Below the pieces are notes generated by a model. It did not search any database, was not told the DNA's origin, and saw only the letters and a program-made list of their open reading frames with translations. Source: Candidatus Palibaumannia cicadellinicola (GTDB taxonomy: Bacteria; Pseudomonadota; Gammaproteobacteria; Enterobacterales; Enterobacteriaceae). From it: 64,000 nt of DNA. The position numbers and the translations under genes were made by a program. Positions 1-10,667 of the stretch are shown here, piece after piece (within the stretch, counting starts at the first letter, position 1; each line of letters opens with the position of its first letter). Location of the stretch: positions 620,001 to 684,000 of the forward strand of contig NZ_CP008985.1 in NCBI RefSeq assembly GCF_000754265.1, written 5' to 3'.

Positions 1-392
1 CATTATGGCCAACAATGTAACTCTCGGTGGTCATGTTGCCGTAGATGATTACGCTGTCATACCACCAATGACAGCGTAATCATCAGTTTTGTGTGATTGG
101 TGCTCATGTTATGGTAGGTACTTGTTCAGGTGTCACCCAAGATGTACCACCATTTGTAATTGCTCAGGGTAACCATGCAATACTATTTAGTTTAAATACT
201 AGAGCGTTAAAACGCCGCGGTTTTGATCACACAACATTGCATGCTATTCGCGCGGCATATAAGATTATTTATCGTAGCGGCAAGACACTAAAAGAAGCAA
301 AAGAGGAACTAGAAAGTTCTTTAGTAGAACATAAAATCGTTAATCTTTTCATTAATTTTTTACGACGCTCACAGCGTGGCATTATCCGCTAA
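1..392 (+). pseudogene. lpxA: lpxA pseudogene (UDP-GlcNAc acyltransferase), 5' end outside window
   Basis: Remnant of the enzyme for the first step of lipid A synthesis (acylation of UDP-GlcNAc). The window opens inside the gene: bases 2-78 read I-M-A-N-N-V-T-L-G-G-H-V and onward, matching the left-handed beta-helix hexapeptide repeats of E. coli LpxA, but the frame ends at a TAA (77-79). The rest of the protein, from IGAHVMVG to the C-terminal RGIIR, is read in another frame from about 93 to the stop at 390-392. The shift lies in a perfect inverted repeat (44-84) that has replaced the conserved coding sequence for GGMTAVHQF. The downstream part could only begin at a GTG (93) and would lack most of the trimer-forming helix. 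I infer loss of function. lpxB, 6 nt downstream, is also broken, as expected if the pathway was abandoned. Confidence 0.93.
44..84. repeat. Perfect 17-bp inverted repeat with 7-nt loop inside lpxA
   Basis: Left arm at 44-60 (GATGATTACGCTGTCAT), loop ACCACCA at 61-67, right arm at 68-84, an exact reverse complement of the left arm. The family sequence at this place calls for codons V-I-G-G-M-T-A-V-H-Q. An ancestral ...GTCAT-TGGTGGT-ATGACAGC... would encode it, and the observed loop is exactly the reverse complement of TGGTGGT. The loop therefore appears inverted and the right arm rewritten as a copy of the left, giving a frameshift. This is the signature expected of template switching in a foldback, not of a regulatory hairpin. 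Confidence 0.9.
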
Positions 393-398
393 GCTAAT

Positions 399-1463
399 AT
401 GACGTTGCGTCCTATCACTATTGGACTAGTAGCCGGTGAGACCTCCGGTGACATTATTGGTGCAGGTCTTATCCGTGCACTCCGCTGCCATATAACAAGG
501 AATGGAAGCATGGTATGATATGGAAGAGCTAGCTGTCATGGGTTTTGTCGAAGTTATTGAGCGCCTACCAAGGTTGCTGAAAATACGCCGCGATTTGACA
601 CGCCGCTTCACTATGTTACAGCCTGATGTTTTTGTAGAGATCGATGCTCCAGATTTTACCATTACGTTAGAAGGCCGTCTTAAGAAGCGCGGTATTCGTA
701 CTATTCACTATGTGAGTCCTGCTGTGTGGGCCTGGCGTCAGAAAAGAGTATTTAAGATCGGCCGTGCGACCGATAATATCCTAGCTTTTCTACCGTTTGA
801 AAAACATTTTCATGATAGGTTCAATGTTCCTTGCCAGTTTATAGGTCATACTCTAGCTGATGCAATACTTTAGATCCTGATAAGCAGGCTGTGCGGCGAG
901 AACTAGGTATTCCGCTAGATGTACGCTGTCTAGCTTTGTTACCTGGTAGCCGTCATATGGAGGTCGAAATACTAAGTACTGATTTTCTACGCAGCGCTGA
1001 AATATTAAGCCAGCATTTCCCTGGTCTAGAGATTATTGTACCGTTAATAAATCAGGCACGACGCGAGCAGTTTTTACGGATACATAAAAAAGTAGCTCCA
1101 GCATTACGCTTACGTTGATTGGATAATCAGGCCATTCAGGCGATGATTGCTGTAGATGCTGCATTGCTAGCATCTAGTACCGCGACGCTAGAGTGCATGC
1201 TAGCAAAGTGCCCATTAGCGCGGCGATTAGTAAAATCTCCTTGGGTATCTTTACCAAACCTACTAGCTGGTTGTGAATTAGTAAAAGAACTATTGCAAGA
1301 AAATTGCTGTCCAGATAATCTAGCGGCGGTTTTAATGCCGCTATTGAGCAACGATTATCATCGCGCCAGATTACTTACTACCTTCCGCGAGTTGCATCAG
1401 CAAATACGCTGTAATGCTGACGAACAAGCTGCGCTCGCTGTTCTCGCGTTAATTAATGATTAA
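399..1463 (+). pseudogene. lpxB: lpxB pseudogene (lipid A disaccharide synthase)
   Basis: Remnant of the glycosyltransferase that joins UDP-diacylglucosamine and lipid X. The start (ATG 399) and the first 28 or so residues, including [10 protein letters not shown], are normal. At least four lesions follow. About 20 codons are deleted with a shift near 470-500, before [13 protein letters not shown] resumes. A single-base deletion near 860-866 turns the ADA-PLDPDK coding into a TAG. An in-frame TGA lies at 1116-1118 after APALRLR. About 14 codons (the VVGYRMKP region of E. coli) are missing near 1210-1215. The C-terminus, [17 protein letters not shown], is clear. The high residue identity between lesions suggests fairly recent inactivation. 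In E. coli rnhB follows lpxB; here dnaE begins 38 nt later, so rnhB is gone from this site. Confidence 0.95.
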
Positions 1464-1501
1464 ACGGTTAAACTCTATGTAGTCTACAAAAATTAAAACC
1501 A

Positions 1502-4500
1502 ATGAGAGAACCACGTTTTATTCACTTACATGTACACAGCGACTATTCCATGATTGATGGATTGATCAAAGTTCATTCATTAGTCGACAAAGCAGTTGAG
1601 CTGCAGATGCCCGCGCTAGCTCTTACAGATTTCACTAATATTTGTGGGATCATTAAATTTTATAACATAGCCCACCATGCTGGTATTAAGCCTATTATCG
1701 GTGCTGATTTCTTAATGCAAAGTGAGATACTAGGCAATGAACTAACGAAATTGACTATTCTAACTACCAATAACTTTGGCTATCAGTGTTTAACTATGCT
1801 TATCTCTCAGGCCTATCAGCGAGGCTATGGTGCAGCTGGTCCTGTGATCGATCGTAACTGGCTTATCCAGCATAATGAAGGCTTAATTATTCTTTCTGGG
1901 GCACAGCAAGGTGATATTGGCCAATTATTAATGCGTGGCGAAATGCCACAAGTAAAAAAGTGTGTCGCTTTCTACCAGCGCTATTTTCCACAAAGATATT
2001 ATCTAGAACTAGTTCGCACTGGTAGACCAAATGAAGAAAGCTATCTGAACGCGGCGATAGAGCTAGCGAAGCACTATGATTTACCAGTAGTTGCTACCAA
2101 CGACGTACGTTTTCTCAGTCCAGATGATTTCGATGTCCACGAAATTAGAGTTGCGATCCATGATGGATATACTTTGGATAACGCTAAGCGCCCGCGTAAC
2201 TACAGCTCGCAGCAGTATCTTCGTAGCGAACAAGATATGTGTCAGTTATTTTACGATCTGCCTGAAGCGTTAGCTAATAGCGTGGAAATTGCTCGTCGTT
2301 GTAATGTCACTATCCGCCTTGGTGAATATTTTTTACCGCAGTTTCCGACCGGTGATATGTCTACCGAAGACTATTTAATTAAATATTCACGTAAAGGATT
2401 AGAAGAGCGACTCACTTTTATTTTCCCAAATTCCAGGCAGCGGAGTGAGAAACGATTACCTTACGATGAAAGACTAGATACAGAACTGCAAGTTATTAAT
2501 AATATGGGATTTCCAGGCTATTTCCTCATCGTAATGGAATTTATACAATGGTCGAAAGACAACAGTATACCCGTAGGGCCAGGACGTGGATCAGGCGCTG
2601 GTTCTCTAGTTGCCTATGCACTTAAAATAACCGATATCGACCCGCTGGCGTTTGATCTACTATTTGAGAGGTTTCTCAATCCTGAACGTGTGTCTATGCC
2701 AGACTTTGATGTTGATTTCTGTATGGAAAAAAGAGATCGCGTGATTGATCATGTGGCCGAAACTTATGGTCGTCACGCAGTATCACAGATCATAACTTTC
2801 GGTACTATGGCGGCTAAGGCGGTTATCCGCGATGTCGGTAGAGTATTAGGTTACCCTTACCACTTGATAAATAAAATCTCTAAACTCGTGCCATATGATC
2901 CAGGAATCATGCTAGAAAAAGCTTTAATGACTGAACCGCAGCTAAAAGCTCTCTATAACTGTGATGAAGATGTCAAGGTGTTAATAGATATGGCGCGGAA
3001 GTTAGAGGGGATTATCCGCCACGTGGGTAAACACGCAGGCGGAGTAGTTATTGCACCTACCAAAATTACCGACTTCGCACCACTATACTGTGACGCAGAG
3101 GGTAATTATCCAGTTACTCAATTTGATAAGAACGATATAGAGCACGCTGGTTTAATCAAGTTTGATTTTCTCGGCCTACGCACTCTAACCATCATAAACT
3201 GGGCTCTAGAAATGATTAACGCTAAGCGCGCACTTCAAGATCTGAATGATCTTAATATTGCTGCAATTCCGTTGGAAGACCAAAAAAGCTTCGAGATGCT
3301 GCAATGTGCCGATACTACTGCCGTATTTCAACTCGAATCACGTGGCATGAAAAATCTTATTAAGCGCCTACAGCCAGACTGTTTCGAAGATATAATAGCA
3401 TTAGTAGCACTATTTCGTCCTGGTCCGCTTCAGTCTGGCATGGTAGATAATTTTATCGATCGTAAACATGGACGTGAAGCAATCTGCTATCCTGATCTGA
3501 AGTGGCAACACCAGTCTTTACAACAAGTTTTAGAACCTACCTACGGTATTATTCTTTATCAAGAACAGGTAATGCAGATAGCCCAGATACTTGCAGGATA
3601 TACACTTAGCGAAGCAGATATGTTACGCCGCGCTATGGGTCAAAAAAAACCTCAAGAAATGGCGAAACAGCGCGCAGTTTTCAAAGCGGGTGCAGAACGA
3701 ATTGGTATCGACGGTGAGCTCTCAATGAAGATTTTTAATTTGGTAGAAAACTTTGCTGGATATGGTTTTAATAAATCTCACTCTGCAGCTTATGCGCTTG
3801 TTTCCTACCAAACGTTATGGCTTAAAGCGCATTATCCGGCCGAATTCATGGCGGCAGCGATGACAGCAGATATAGATCATACAGATAAAGTCGTAGGACT
3901 TGTAGAAGAATGTTTACGCATGGGTATTACAGTACTGCCGCCAGATATCAATACAGGTCAGTATCATTTTCATGTAAATGAATATGGAGCGATCGTTTAT
4001 GGTCTCGGCGCAATTAAAGGCGTAGGTGAGGGGCCGATAGGGGTGATTATAGAAGCCCGAAATCAAGGCGGAGATTTTAACGATTTATTTAATTTGTGTA
4101 CACGTATACAAATCAAAAAAGTGAACCGACGCGTGCTAGAAAAGCTAATCATATCTGGTGCTTGCGATATACTAGGACCGCACCGCGCGGCACTTATTAA
4201 CTTGTTAGATGTTGCGTTGAAGACCGCAGATCAGCATGCTAAATTAGAGACCATAGGTCAGATAGATATGTTCGGTGTTCGAGTAGATCAACCGACAATT
4301 GAACCTATAACGAAAATATCGGAGAACTATTCTCAGAGCCAAAATGTACTCCCCTGGTCGGAACAGGTTATTTTAAAGGGTGAACGGGAAACGTTGGGAT
4401 TTTATTTAACAGGTCACCCTATTACACAATACTTATATGAGATAGAATATTATTCTGGAGGAGTACGCTTAAAAGATATACCTTTTATAGCACAAGGTAA

Positions 4501-5008
4501 AAGACTAACCATAGTTGGTTTAGTTTTATCAGTACGAGTAATAGTAACCAAGCAAGGTAATCGTATTGGTATGTGTACTCTAGATGATCGCACCGGACAT
4601 TTAGACGTTATTATTTTTACAGATATGCTCGCAAAACACCAAGCTTTATTAGAAAAAGACCGTATTTTGCTTGTCGAGGGAGAAGTTAACTTTGATAAGT
4701 TTAACGAAAGTTTTAAGATAATTGCACGTAATATCATGGATATTAACACCGCACGTAAAAAATATGCATGTGCACTTGCTATATCGCTGACTGCTAAACA
4801 AATTAATGAACAGTTTTTAAACCATCTTTATTTATCTTTTAAATTACATGTTTTAGGAACTATTCCAGTACATCTTTATTATCATAGTGAAAATGCACGT
4901 GTACGGCTTAATTTAGGTGCCACTTGGCGGGTTATGCCAACTGACCATTTACTAAATGATTTACGTACTTTGGTAGGCAATGAACAGGTTCAACTAGAAT
5001 TTGACTAA
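1502..5008 (+). CDS. dnaE: DNA polymerase III alpha subunit
   Basis: Replicative DNA polymerase catalytic subunit; 1168 aa against 1160 in E. coli, full length. Domains in order: N-terminal PHP domain (HLHVHSDYS at residues 8-16), polymerase palm with the catalytic aspartates in MPDFDVDFC (near residue 400) and FDFLGLRT (near 555), fingers region with the GRGSGAGS motif, helix-hairpin-helix area, clamp-binding motif QIDMF (E. coli QADMF), OB fold ([19 protein letters not shown]) and a C-terminal tau-binding region. The ATG at 1502 gives MREPRFIHL, matching E. coli MSEPRFVHL. Residue 10 is His where E. coli has Arg, restoring one position of the canonical PHP motif. It is followed 16 nt later by accA, as in E. 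coli, and probably cotranscribed with it. Confidence 0.98.
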   Translation: MREPRFIHLHVHSDYSMIDGLIKVHSLVDKAVELQMPALALTDFTNICGIIKFYNIAHHAGIKPIIGADFLMQSEILGNELTKLTILTTNNFGYQCLTMLISQAYQRGYGAAGPVIDRNWLIQHNEGLIILSGAQQGDIGQLLMRGEMPQVKKCVAFYQRYFPQRYYLELVRTGRPNEESYLNAAIELAKHYDLPVVATNDVRFLSPDDFDVHEIRVAIHDGYTLDNAKRPRNYSSQQYLRSEQDMCQLFYDLPEALANSVEIARRCNVTIRLGEYFLPQFPTGDMSTEDYLIKYSRKGLEERLTFIFPNSRQRSEKRLPYDERLDTELQVINNMGFPGYFLIVMEFIQWSKDNSIPVGPGRGSGAGSLVAYALKITDIDPLAFDLLFERFLNPERVSMPDFDVDFCMEKRDRVIDHVAETYGRHAVSQIITFGTMAAKAVIRDVGRVLGYPYHLINKISKLVPYDPGIMLEKALMTEPQLKALYNCDEDVKVLIDMARKLEGIIRHVGKHAGGVVIAPTKITDFAPLYCDAEGNYPVTQFDKNDIEHAGLIKFDFLGLRTLTIINWALEMINAKRALQDLNDLNIAAIPLEDQKSFEMLQCADTTAVFQLESRGMKNLIKRLQPDCFEDIIALVALFRPGPLQSGMVDNFIDRKHGREAICYPDLKWQHQSLQQVLEPTYGIILYQEQVMQIAQILAGYTLSEADMLRRAMGQKKPQEMAKQRAVFKAGAERIGIDGELSMKIFNLVENFAGYGFNKSHSAAYALVSYQTLWLKAHYPAEFMAAAMTADIDHTDKVVGLVEECLRMGITVLPPDINTGQYHFHVNEYGAIVYGLGAIKGVGEGPIGVIIEARNQGGDFNDLFNLCTRIQIKKVNRRVLEKLIISGACDILGPHRAALINLLDVALKTADQHAKLETIGQIDMFGVRVDQPTIEPITKISENYSQSQNVLPWSEQVILKGERETLGFYLTGHPITQYLYEIEYYSGGVRLKDIPFIAQGKRLTIVGLVLSVRVIVTKQGNRIGMCTLDDRTGHLDVIIFTDMLAKHQALLEKDRILLVEGEVNFDKFNESFKIIARNIMDINTARKKYACALAISLTAKQINEQFLNHLYLSFKLHVLGTIPVHLYYHSENARVRLNLGATWRVMPTDHLLNDLRTLVGNEQVQLEFD

Positions 5009-5024
5009 TAGAGACATACTATGT

Positions 5025-5984
5025 ATGAGTATCCATTTTCTTGATTTTGAACAGCCTATTGCCGATATAGAAGCAAAGATTGACTCGTTGACATCAGTTA
5101 GTAGTAAAAATGAAACATGTGATATTAATCTCAATGAAGAGATTCAGCGCTTACGTGAAAAAAGCATAGAACTGACTAGGAAAATTTTTTCGAATCTAAG
5201 TACATGGCAGATTGCTCAGTTGGCACGGCATCCCCGTCGACCATACATGCTAGATTATGTACGGTATATCTTTACCGATTTTGACGAACTAGCAGGTGAT
5301 CGCGCTTATGCCGACGATAAAGCTATCGTCGGCGGATTAGCACGCATAGATTTGCGTCCAGTGATGATAATTGGGCACCAGAAAGGACGGGAAACTAAAG
5401 ATAAGATCTATCGTAACTTTGGTATGCCAGCCCCAGAAGGTTATCGTAAAGCATTACGCTTAATGGATATGGCTGATCGATTTAGTATACCACTCTTAAC
5501 ATTTATCGATACCCCCGGTGCCTATCCAGGTATCGGTGCGGAGGAGCGTGGTCAGTCCGAAGCTATTGCTACAAATTTACGTGAGATGACTGGCTTACGA
5601 GTCCCGATTATTAGTACCGTGATAGGTGAGGGTGGATCTGGTGGAGCATTAGCTATTGGTATTGGGGATAAGGTGAATATGCTTAAATACAGCACTTACT
5701 CAGTAATATCGCCAGAAGGCTGTGCGTCTATATTGTGGAAAAACGTTGATAAAGCGCCGCTCGCAGCTGAAGCAATGGGAATCAGCGCTATGCGCCTCAA
5801 AGAGCTTGAACTTATTGATAGTATCATACCAGAACCTCTAGGTGGCGCTCATCGCGATGTACCTACGATTGCTGCTTCCTTAAAAAAACAGCTACTGTTT
5901 GATCTAGCAGAATTAGATGAAATGAACGAAGAAGAACTACTCAACCGTCGTTATCAACGTATAATGAAATACGGTTATTGTTAA
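5025..5984 (+). CDS. accA: Acetyl-CoA carboxylase carboxyltransferase subunit alpha
   Basis: Alpha half of the carboxyltransferase (AccA2D2) that moves CO2 from biotin-BCCP to acetyl-CoA, the committed step of fatty acid synthesis. The ATG at 5025 gives [20 protein letters not shown], matching the E. coli start [14 protein letters not shown] and an identical length (319 aa); an in-frame TTG at 5001, overlapping dnaE, would add eight residues without family support. Conserved blocks include [35 protein letters not shown], the glycine-rich [17 protein letters not shown] and [11 protein letters not shown]. It keeps the E. coli dnaE-accA neighbourhood, and metC converges on it from the right. Confidence 0.98.
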   Translation: MSIHFLDFEQPIADIEAKIDSLTSVSSKNETCDINLNEEIQRLREKSIELTRKIFSNLSTWQIAQLARHPRRPYMLDYVRYIFTDFDELAGDRAYADDKAIVGGLARIDLRPVMIIGHQKGRETKDKIYRNFGMPAPEGYRKALRLMDMADRFSIPLLTFIDTPGAYPGIGAEERGQSEAIATNLREMTGLRVPIISTVIGEGGSGGALAIGIGDKVNMLKYSTYSVISPEGCASILWKNVDKAPLAAEAMGISAMRLKELELIDSIIPEPLGGAHRDVPTIAASLKKQLLFDLAELDEMNEEELLNRRYQRIMKYGYC

Positions 5985-6051
5985 GTTAAGGTATTAGTTT
6001 ACTCTGTGGCTGAAAAATAATTGGAGTATTAACTTCATGAATCTCAGAAGT

Positions 6052-7248
6052 TTATGCAATACGTGTAAAGCCCTCGGATAAATCTTTGATCAAATCATCG
6101 CTATTTTCTAGCCCGATATGTAGCCGTACTAATGTACCAGTGAAGTCTATACCACCAGCAGGACGAATAGCGGAGAGCTCTTCTGGCTGGTGAGCTAGAA
6201 TTAATGATTCAAAACCTCCCCAGGAGTAAGCGATACTAAAATATTTGAAATTATTTAGATAATTGGCAAGCTGAGTATCACTCAGCCTCTGTTTAAGAAC
6301 AAAAGAAAATAGACCACTAGCACCGCTAAAATCGCGTATGAAAACTTCGTGTCCTTTACATCCCGGTAGTGCTGGATGGTTAACCATTGCTACCTCAGAG
6401 CGTTGAGTTAGCCAGTGTGCAATACATAGTCCATTTTCCTCATGCTGTTGTAACCGGATACCAAGCGTACGTAATCCCCTCGAAGCCATATAAGCCGTAT
6501 CAGCATCAACCATTTGTCCCATTAGATATGATTGCTCACGCAACTGATCCCAGCAACGAGCATTAGCCACTGCTGTACCGATCATTCCATCAGAGTGACC
6601 AATAATATATTTCGTGCCTGCTTGAATAGAAATATCTACTCCTAAATCTAATGCCTTAAGTAATACTCCAGCTGACCAGGTATTATCAAGCATAATAACA
6701 ATAGTAGGTTTTTTCACACGTACTGCCTGCACGATGGCAGGAATATCTTGCACCTCCATAGTTATGGAACCCGGTGATTCGAGCATAATAATCTGAGTAT
6801 TATGCCTAATTAAATCACTGATGCCTGCGCCTATTAGTGGATCAAACCAAGTAGTCGTGATATTCATTTTTCCTAAAATATGCTTGCAGAAGTTTTGGGT
6901 TGGTTCATAAGCAGAACTAGTAACTAAAATATGACCACCTGCAGATACAAAAGAAAGAATAGCATGAGTTACCGCCGCTGCTCCGCAAGGATAAAGGGCG
7001 CAGCCCGCGCCACTTTCCAACTCTACCATCGCCTGCTGCAGCGCAAAATGGGTTAGAGTACCGCGGCGACCATAAAACAACTCGCCGGAGCTGCGTCCCG
7101 CAGCGGCTTGTTTTTGTTTTTGGACTGAATCGAACACTATTGAGGATGCACGTTGTATCACTGTATTAACTGCGCCATGGGTAAATTTTTGGTCTCTACC
7201 GACGCTTGTGAGCATTGTTGCTAATTTTTTAGCCATAATGATACGCAT
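6052..7248 (-). CDS. metC: Cystathionine beta-lyase
   Basis: PLP enzyme of the Cys/Met-metabolism family that cleaves cystathionine to homocysteine, pyruvate and ammonia in methionine synthesis. 398 aa against 395 in E. coli MetC, colinear throughout: [52 protein letters not shown], and the PLP-binding lysine in [13 protein letters not shown]. Two starts are possible: ATG at 7248 (MRIIMAKK), which has an AAAGG-like site upstream, and ATG at 7236 (MAKKLATML), which aligns better with E. coli MADKKLDTQL. It lies alone between accA and mutH, which are not its neighbours in E. coli, so this is a rearrangement site. No other methionine gene is in the window. Confidence 0.95.
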   Translation of the reverse strand: MRIIMAKKLATMLTSVGRDQKFTHGAVNTVIQRASSIVFDSVQKQKQAAAGRSSGELFYGRRGTLTHFALQQAMVELESGAGCALYPCGAAAVTHAILSFVSAGGHILVTSSAYEPTQNFCKHILGKMNITTTWFDPLIGAGISDLIRHNTQIIMLESPGSITMEVQDIPAIVQAVRVKKPTIVIMLDNTWSAGVLLKALDLGVDISIQAGTKYIIGHSDGMIGTAVANARCWDQLREQSYLMGQMVDADTAYMASRGLRTLGIRLQQHEENGLCIAHWLTQRSEVAMVNHPALPGCKGHEVFIRDFSGASGLFSFVLKQRLSDTQLANYLNNFKYFSIAYSWGGFESLILAHQPEELSAIRPAGGIDFTGTLVRLHIGLENSDDLIKDLSEGFTRIA

Positions 7249-7427
7249 TTTGCCTTTATACTTAAATTAATATAGAAGTGTTAGCAACATGAACTTCATT
7301 TAACGGTACCATAGTATTGTACCGTATATGCTTTTGTACATAAGATTAGTACTAGAATAGTACTTAAAATAATATAAATTATAAGTATAACATGAAAAGA
7401 TACTAAACTCATCATAGGAATGCTTCA

Positions 7428-8123
7428 ATGAGCACACTTTTTAAGCTTTTTATTCCGATGAAACCTCCAGCTAATGAAAGAGAACTATTGCGCCGTGCTA
7501 AAGCGCTGGCTGGTTTTTCTCTTGGAGAACTAGCTGCGCATGCAACTATAGTTATACCAGACAGCCTTAAGCGATATAAAGGTTGGATCGGTGCATTACT
7601 GGAACAATATCTTGGTGCGAGCGCAGGTAATAAGCCTGAGCAAGACTTTGCAGCCATTGGTATTGAATTAAAAACTATTCCAGTAGATAGAAATGGCCGA
7701 CCGCTAGAAACAACCTTTGTCTGCGTAGCCCCACTTACCGGTAATAGTGGTATGACATGGGAAGTAAGCTATGTCCGCTATAAGTTAGCGCGAGTTTTAT
7801 GGATCCCAGTAGAGGGACAACGTGAAATACCTTTAGCTCAACGGCGCATCGGTACTCCGCTATTGTGGAGCCCAGATTCACAAGAAGTACTCCAGTTACA
7901 GTGCGATTGGGAGGCACTCATGGATCTGATTGTATTAGGTAAAATCAAGCATATTACTGCTAGCCATGGTGAAGTACTACAATTACGGCCAAAAGCTGCT
8001 AATAGTAGGTCTTTAACTACAGCTATTGGTGAGTTAGGGCAACCAATTCGAACTATACCGCTAGGTTTTTACCTCAAAAAGAACTTTACTGGTCAGTTAC
8101 TAGCACGTAATTTTTTAGTATAG
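7428..8123 (+). CDS. mutH: DNA mismatch repair endonuclease MutH
   Basis: Methyl-directed mismatch repair nicking enzyme that cuts the unmethylated strand at hemimethylated GATC sites after activation by MutS and MutL. 231 aa against 229 in E. coli; colinear. The catalytic aspartate, glutamate and lysine are visible in [16 protein letters not shown] (E. coli D70, E77, K79). Other conserved blocks are [45 protein letters not shown] and GFYLKKNFT. mutL lies elsewhere in this window (55.5-57.2 kb); mutS and dam are not seen here. Followed by rppH and lgt, a condensed version of the E. coli mutH-rppH-lgt-thyA-recC region. Confidence 0.97.
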   Translation: MSTLFKLFIPMKPPANERELLRRAKALAGFSLGELAAHATIVIPDSLKRYKGWIGALLEQYLGASAGNKPEQDFAAIGIELKTIPVDRNGRPLETTFVCVAPLTGNSGMTWEVSYVRYKLARVLWIPVEGQREIPLAQRRIGTPLLWSPDSQEVLQLQCDWEALMDLIVLGKIKHITASHGEVLQLRPKAANSRSLTTAIGELGQPIRTIPLGFYLKKNFTGQLLARNFLV

Positions 8124-8269
8124 TACTGTATACAAATATTAGTTAATAATCATATTTTATACGATGAATTTACAAAAACTAATCTTCAAAAGCAATAGTT
8201 TACCGCAATGTGCTAGTATGAAACAATCAAAACATATTGTTATGTTTGTTATGTAATCGAGGCAGTTCG

Positions 8270-8806
8270 GTGATCGATGATGATGGCTACCGCCCGAATG
8301 TTGGTATTGTAATCTGCAATATAGATGGACAGGTATTATGGGCTAGGCGATATAAACAAAACTCTTGGCAATTTCCACAAGGTGGTATTAATACTGGTGA
8401 GACTGCTGAACAAGCTATGTACCGTGAATTGTTTGAAGAAGTAGGGTTAAGCCGCAAAGATGTTAGTCTCTTAACTTCAACACGTAATTGGTTACGTTAT
8501 AAGCTTCCTAAGCGGCTCGTACGCTGGGACACCAAGCCGATATGTATCGGTCAGAAGCAAAAATGGTTTTTGTTACAACTAGTATGTCAGGATGTAGAAA
8601 TCAATATGCAGCGCGGGGAGATACCAGAATTTGATGGCTGGCGATGGGTTAGCTTTTGGTATCCGGTTCGTCAGGTAGTTTCCTTTAAACGGGACGTGTA
8701 CCGTAGAGTGATGAAGGAATTTTCTAACGTAGTAATACCGCTACAGTGGCATGATACTGCAACACAAGAGCCGGTTGTGACTTATAAAAGAAAAACAAGT
8801 GTTTAA
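8270..8806 (+). CDS. rppH: RNA pyrophosphohydrolase (Nudix)
   Basis: Removes pyrophosphate from triphosphorylated mRNA 5' ends, triggering RNase E-dependent decay. The start is a GTG at 8270 ([17 protein letters not shown], matching E. coli [17 protein letters not shown]), supported by a GAGG site at 8259-8262; an in-frame upstream start at 8237 would add 11 residues with no family match. 178 aa. The Nudix box runs from [20 protein letters not shown] through VGL, with the metal-binding REL-EE glutamates intact. Conserved [13 protein letters not shown] and [10 protein letters not shown] follow. The C-terminal tail is about E. coli length. Confidence 0.96.
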   Translation: MIDDDGYRPNVGIVICNIDGQVLWARRYKQNSWQFPQGGINTGETAEQAMYRELFEEVGLSRKDVSLLTSTRNWLRYKLPKRLVRWDTKPICIGQKQKWFLLQLVCQDVEINMQRGEIPEFDGWRWVSFWYPVRQVVSFKRDVYRRVMKEFSNVVIPLQWHDTATQEPVVTYKRKTSV

Positions 8807-8915
8807 TATTATAAAAAAGATATCTCAAGACCAAAAAGTCTATTAATAAGTTATCATACTACTTTATCGAAAAGTAGTCCGTTAAAAAATATTATCTAAA
8901 TTGTGGTGGTAGTAA

Positions 8916-9773
8916 ATGATCACAAAATATCTATCTTTTCCTCAGATAGACCCGGTTTTGTTTTCTTTGGGTCCAGTTTCTTTGCATTGGTATGGTATGA
9001 TGTATCTAGTAGGCTTTCTATTTGCCATGTGGATGGGAATGCGATACGTCAACAAGCCTTATAGTGATTGGACAACAAAAGAAGTAGAACATTTGTTGTA
9101 TATATGTTTTCTTGGTCTCTTTATTGGCGGGCGTATTGGTTATATTATATTTTATAACTTACAGCTATTTTTAAATAATCCACTGTATTTATTTAAAGTA
9201 TGGGATGGTGGAATGTCATTCCATGGCGGTCTGATTGGTGTTATTACGGTCATTTTTTGGTTCGCAGGCCGCACCAAAAGACATTTTTTCCAAGTATCTG
9301 ATTTGATAGCACCAATGGTTCCGTTTGGCCTAGGAGTCGGACGATTAGGTAATTTTATTAATGGTGAGCTCTGGGGCAGAGTCACCACTGATACGAGTTG
9401 GGCAATGTTATTCCCAGGTTCTAGGAATGCTGATCAAGCACTACTACTTACGAATCCAGAATTAAGATTGCTATTTGAGCAATATGGTATGCTACCTCGT
9501 CACCCGTCTCAGTTATATGAAATGATACTTGAAGGTTTAGTGTTATTTATCATTATGAATCTTTTCATTTATAAGCAGCGTCCAATAGGTAGCGTATCTG
9601 GCTTGTTCCTCATTTGTTATGGAGTATTCCGCATTATAGTAGAATTTTTCCGCGAACCTGATATTCAATTAGGATTATTGAACGGTATCATGAGTATGGG
9701 ACAGATTCTTTCTGTGCCAATGATTCTTGCCGGTACCATTATTATCTTCTGGGCTTATTGCCGCCTGACTTAA
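8916..9773 (+). CDS. lgt: Prolipoprotein diacylglyceryl transferase
   Basis: Inner-membrane enzyme that attaches diacylglycerol from phosphatidylglycerol to the lipobox cysteine of prolipoproteins, the first lipoprotein maturation step. 285 aa against 291 in E. coli. Several hydrophobic membrane spans are evident (for example [20 protein letters not shown] and [20 protein letters not shown]). The essential histidine is in [10 protein letters not shown], and the Lgt signature with its catalytic arginine is [14 protein letters not shown]. The second enzyme, LspA, is encoded at 30.4 kb, so lipoprotein processing is retained although LPS synthesis is not. thyA follows by 25 nt, as in E. coli. Confidence 0.97.
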   Translation: MITKYLSFPQIDPVLFSLGPVSLHWYGMMYLVGFLFAMWMGMRYVNKPYSDWTTKEVEHLLYICFLGLFIGGRIGYIIFYNLQLFLNNPLYLFKVWDGGMSFHGGLIGVITVIFWFAGRTKRHFFQVSDLIAPMVPFGLGVGRLGNFINGELWGRVTTDTSWAMLFPGSRNADQALLLTNPELRLLFEQYGMLPRHPSQLYEMILEGLVLFIIMNLFIYKQRPIGSVSGLFLICYGVFRIIVEFFREPDIQLGLLNGIMSMGQILSVPMILAGTIIIFWAYCRLT

Positions 9774-9798
9774 CTGATCAATAACTTTATTAAGTTTT

Positions 9799-10593
9799 AT
9801 GAAACAGTATTTAGAATTGATGCGTCTAGTACGCACACAGGGTATATTAAAAAAAGATCGTACTAATACTGGTACATTATCTATTTTCGGTCATCAAATG
9901 CGCTTCAATTTACGTCATGGTTTTCCTTTGATCACTACTAAAAAATGCCATCTGCGTTCAATTATCTATGAATTACTCTGGTTCCTTAATGGCGACACTA
10001 ATGTGAGTTATCTAAGGAAACATAAAGTGACTATTTGGGACGAATGGATAAATGAAAAAGGCGATCTGGGTCCAATTTATGGTCGCCAGTGGCGTGCGTG
10101 GGGCACTGCAGACGGACATTACATTGACCAATTAAGCGATGTGATATTTCAATTAAAACATAATCCAGATTCGCGCCGTATTATTGTTTCTGCTTGGAAC
10201 GTTGGCGAAATTAACCAAATGGCGCTAGCACCATGCCATATAATTTTCCAATTTTATGTTGCTAATAGCATTTTATCATGTCAGCTATATCAACGCTCGT
10301 GCGATCTTTTCTTAGGTCTACCGTTTAACATCGCTAGTTACGCGTTACTCATGCATATGATAGCACAACAGTGTCATCTCCAGCTTGGAGAGTTCATCTG
10401 GACAGGTGGAGATATCCACCTGTACCGTAACCACCTGGATCAAACAGATCTACAATTAAAACGTAATCCACGATCATTACCACAGCTTATTATTCATCGC
10501 CGGCCTAAGTCATTATTTAAATATCAGTTTGAAGATTTCTCTTTGAGCGGTTACGATCCCTATCCTGCCATCAAAGCACCGGTAGCCATCTAA
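9799..10593 (+). CDS. thyA: Thymidylate synthase
   Basis: Methylates dUMP to dTMP with methylenetetrahydrofolate. 264 aa, exactly the E. coli length. The nucleophilic cysteine is in [12 protein letters not shown]; the phosphate-binding arginines are in [18 protein letters not shown] and [14 protein letters not shown]. The C-terminal IKAPVAI is intact. The dihydrofolate produced is recycled by FolA (36.4 kb). The usual GGDTHLY is GGDIHLY here, and that codon lies inside a 9-bp inverted repeat (10402-10423). The pilin-like genes between thyA and recC in E. coli are absent. Confidence 0.98.
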   Translation: MKQYLELMRLVRTQGILKKDRTNTGTLSIFGHQMRFNLRHGFPLITTKKCHLRSIIYELLWFLNGDTNVSYLRKHKVTIWDEWINEKGDLGPIYGRQWRAWGTADGHYIDQLSDVIFQLKHNPDSRRIIVSAWNVGEINQMALAPCHIIFQFYVANSILSCQLYQRSCDLFLGLPFNIASYALLMHMIAQQCHLQLGEFIWTGGDIHLYRNHLDQTDLQLKRNPRSLPQLIIHRRPKSLFKYQFEDFSLSGYDPYPAIKAPVAI

Positions 10594-10667
10594 AGAAAAT
10601 TAGATCGTCTTTGTATAAAAAGAAAGATAGATTATGGCAACTAAGTTACCCATGTTGTTAAGAGTTT

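Noticed and set aside
93..392. Open frame starting at GTG 93 as a short functional LpxA
   Set aside because: It lacks most of the beta-helix needed for trimerisation and catalysis and begins right after the frameshift; it is the 3' part of the pseudogene.
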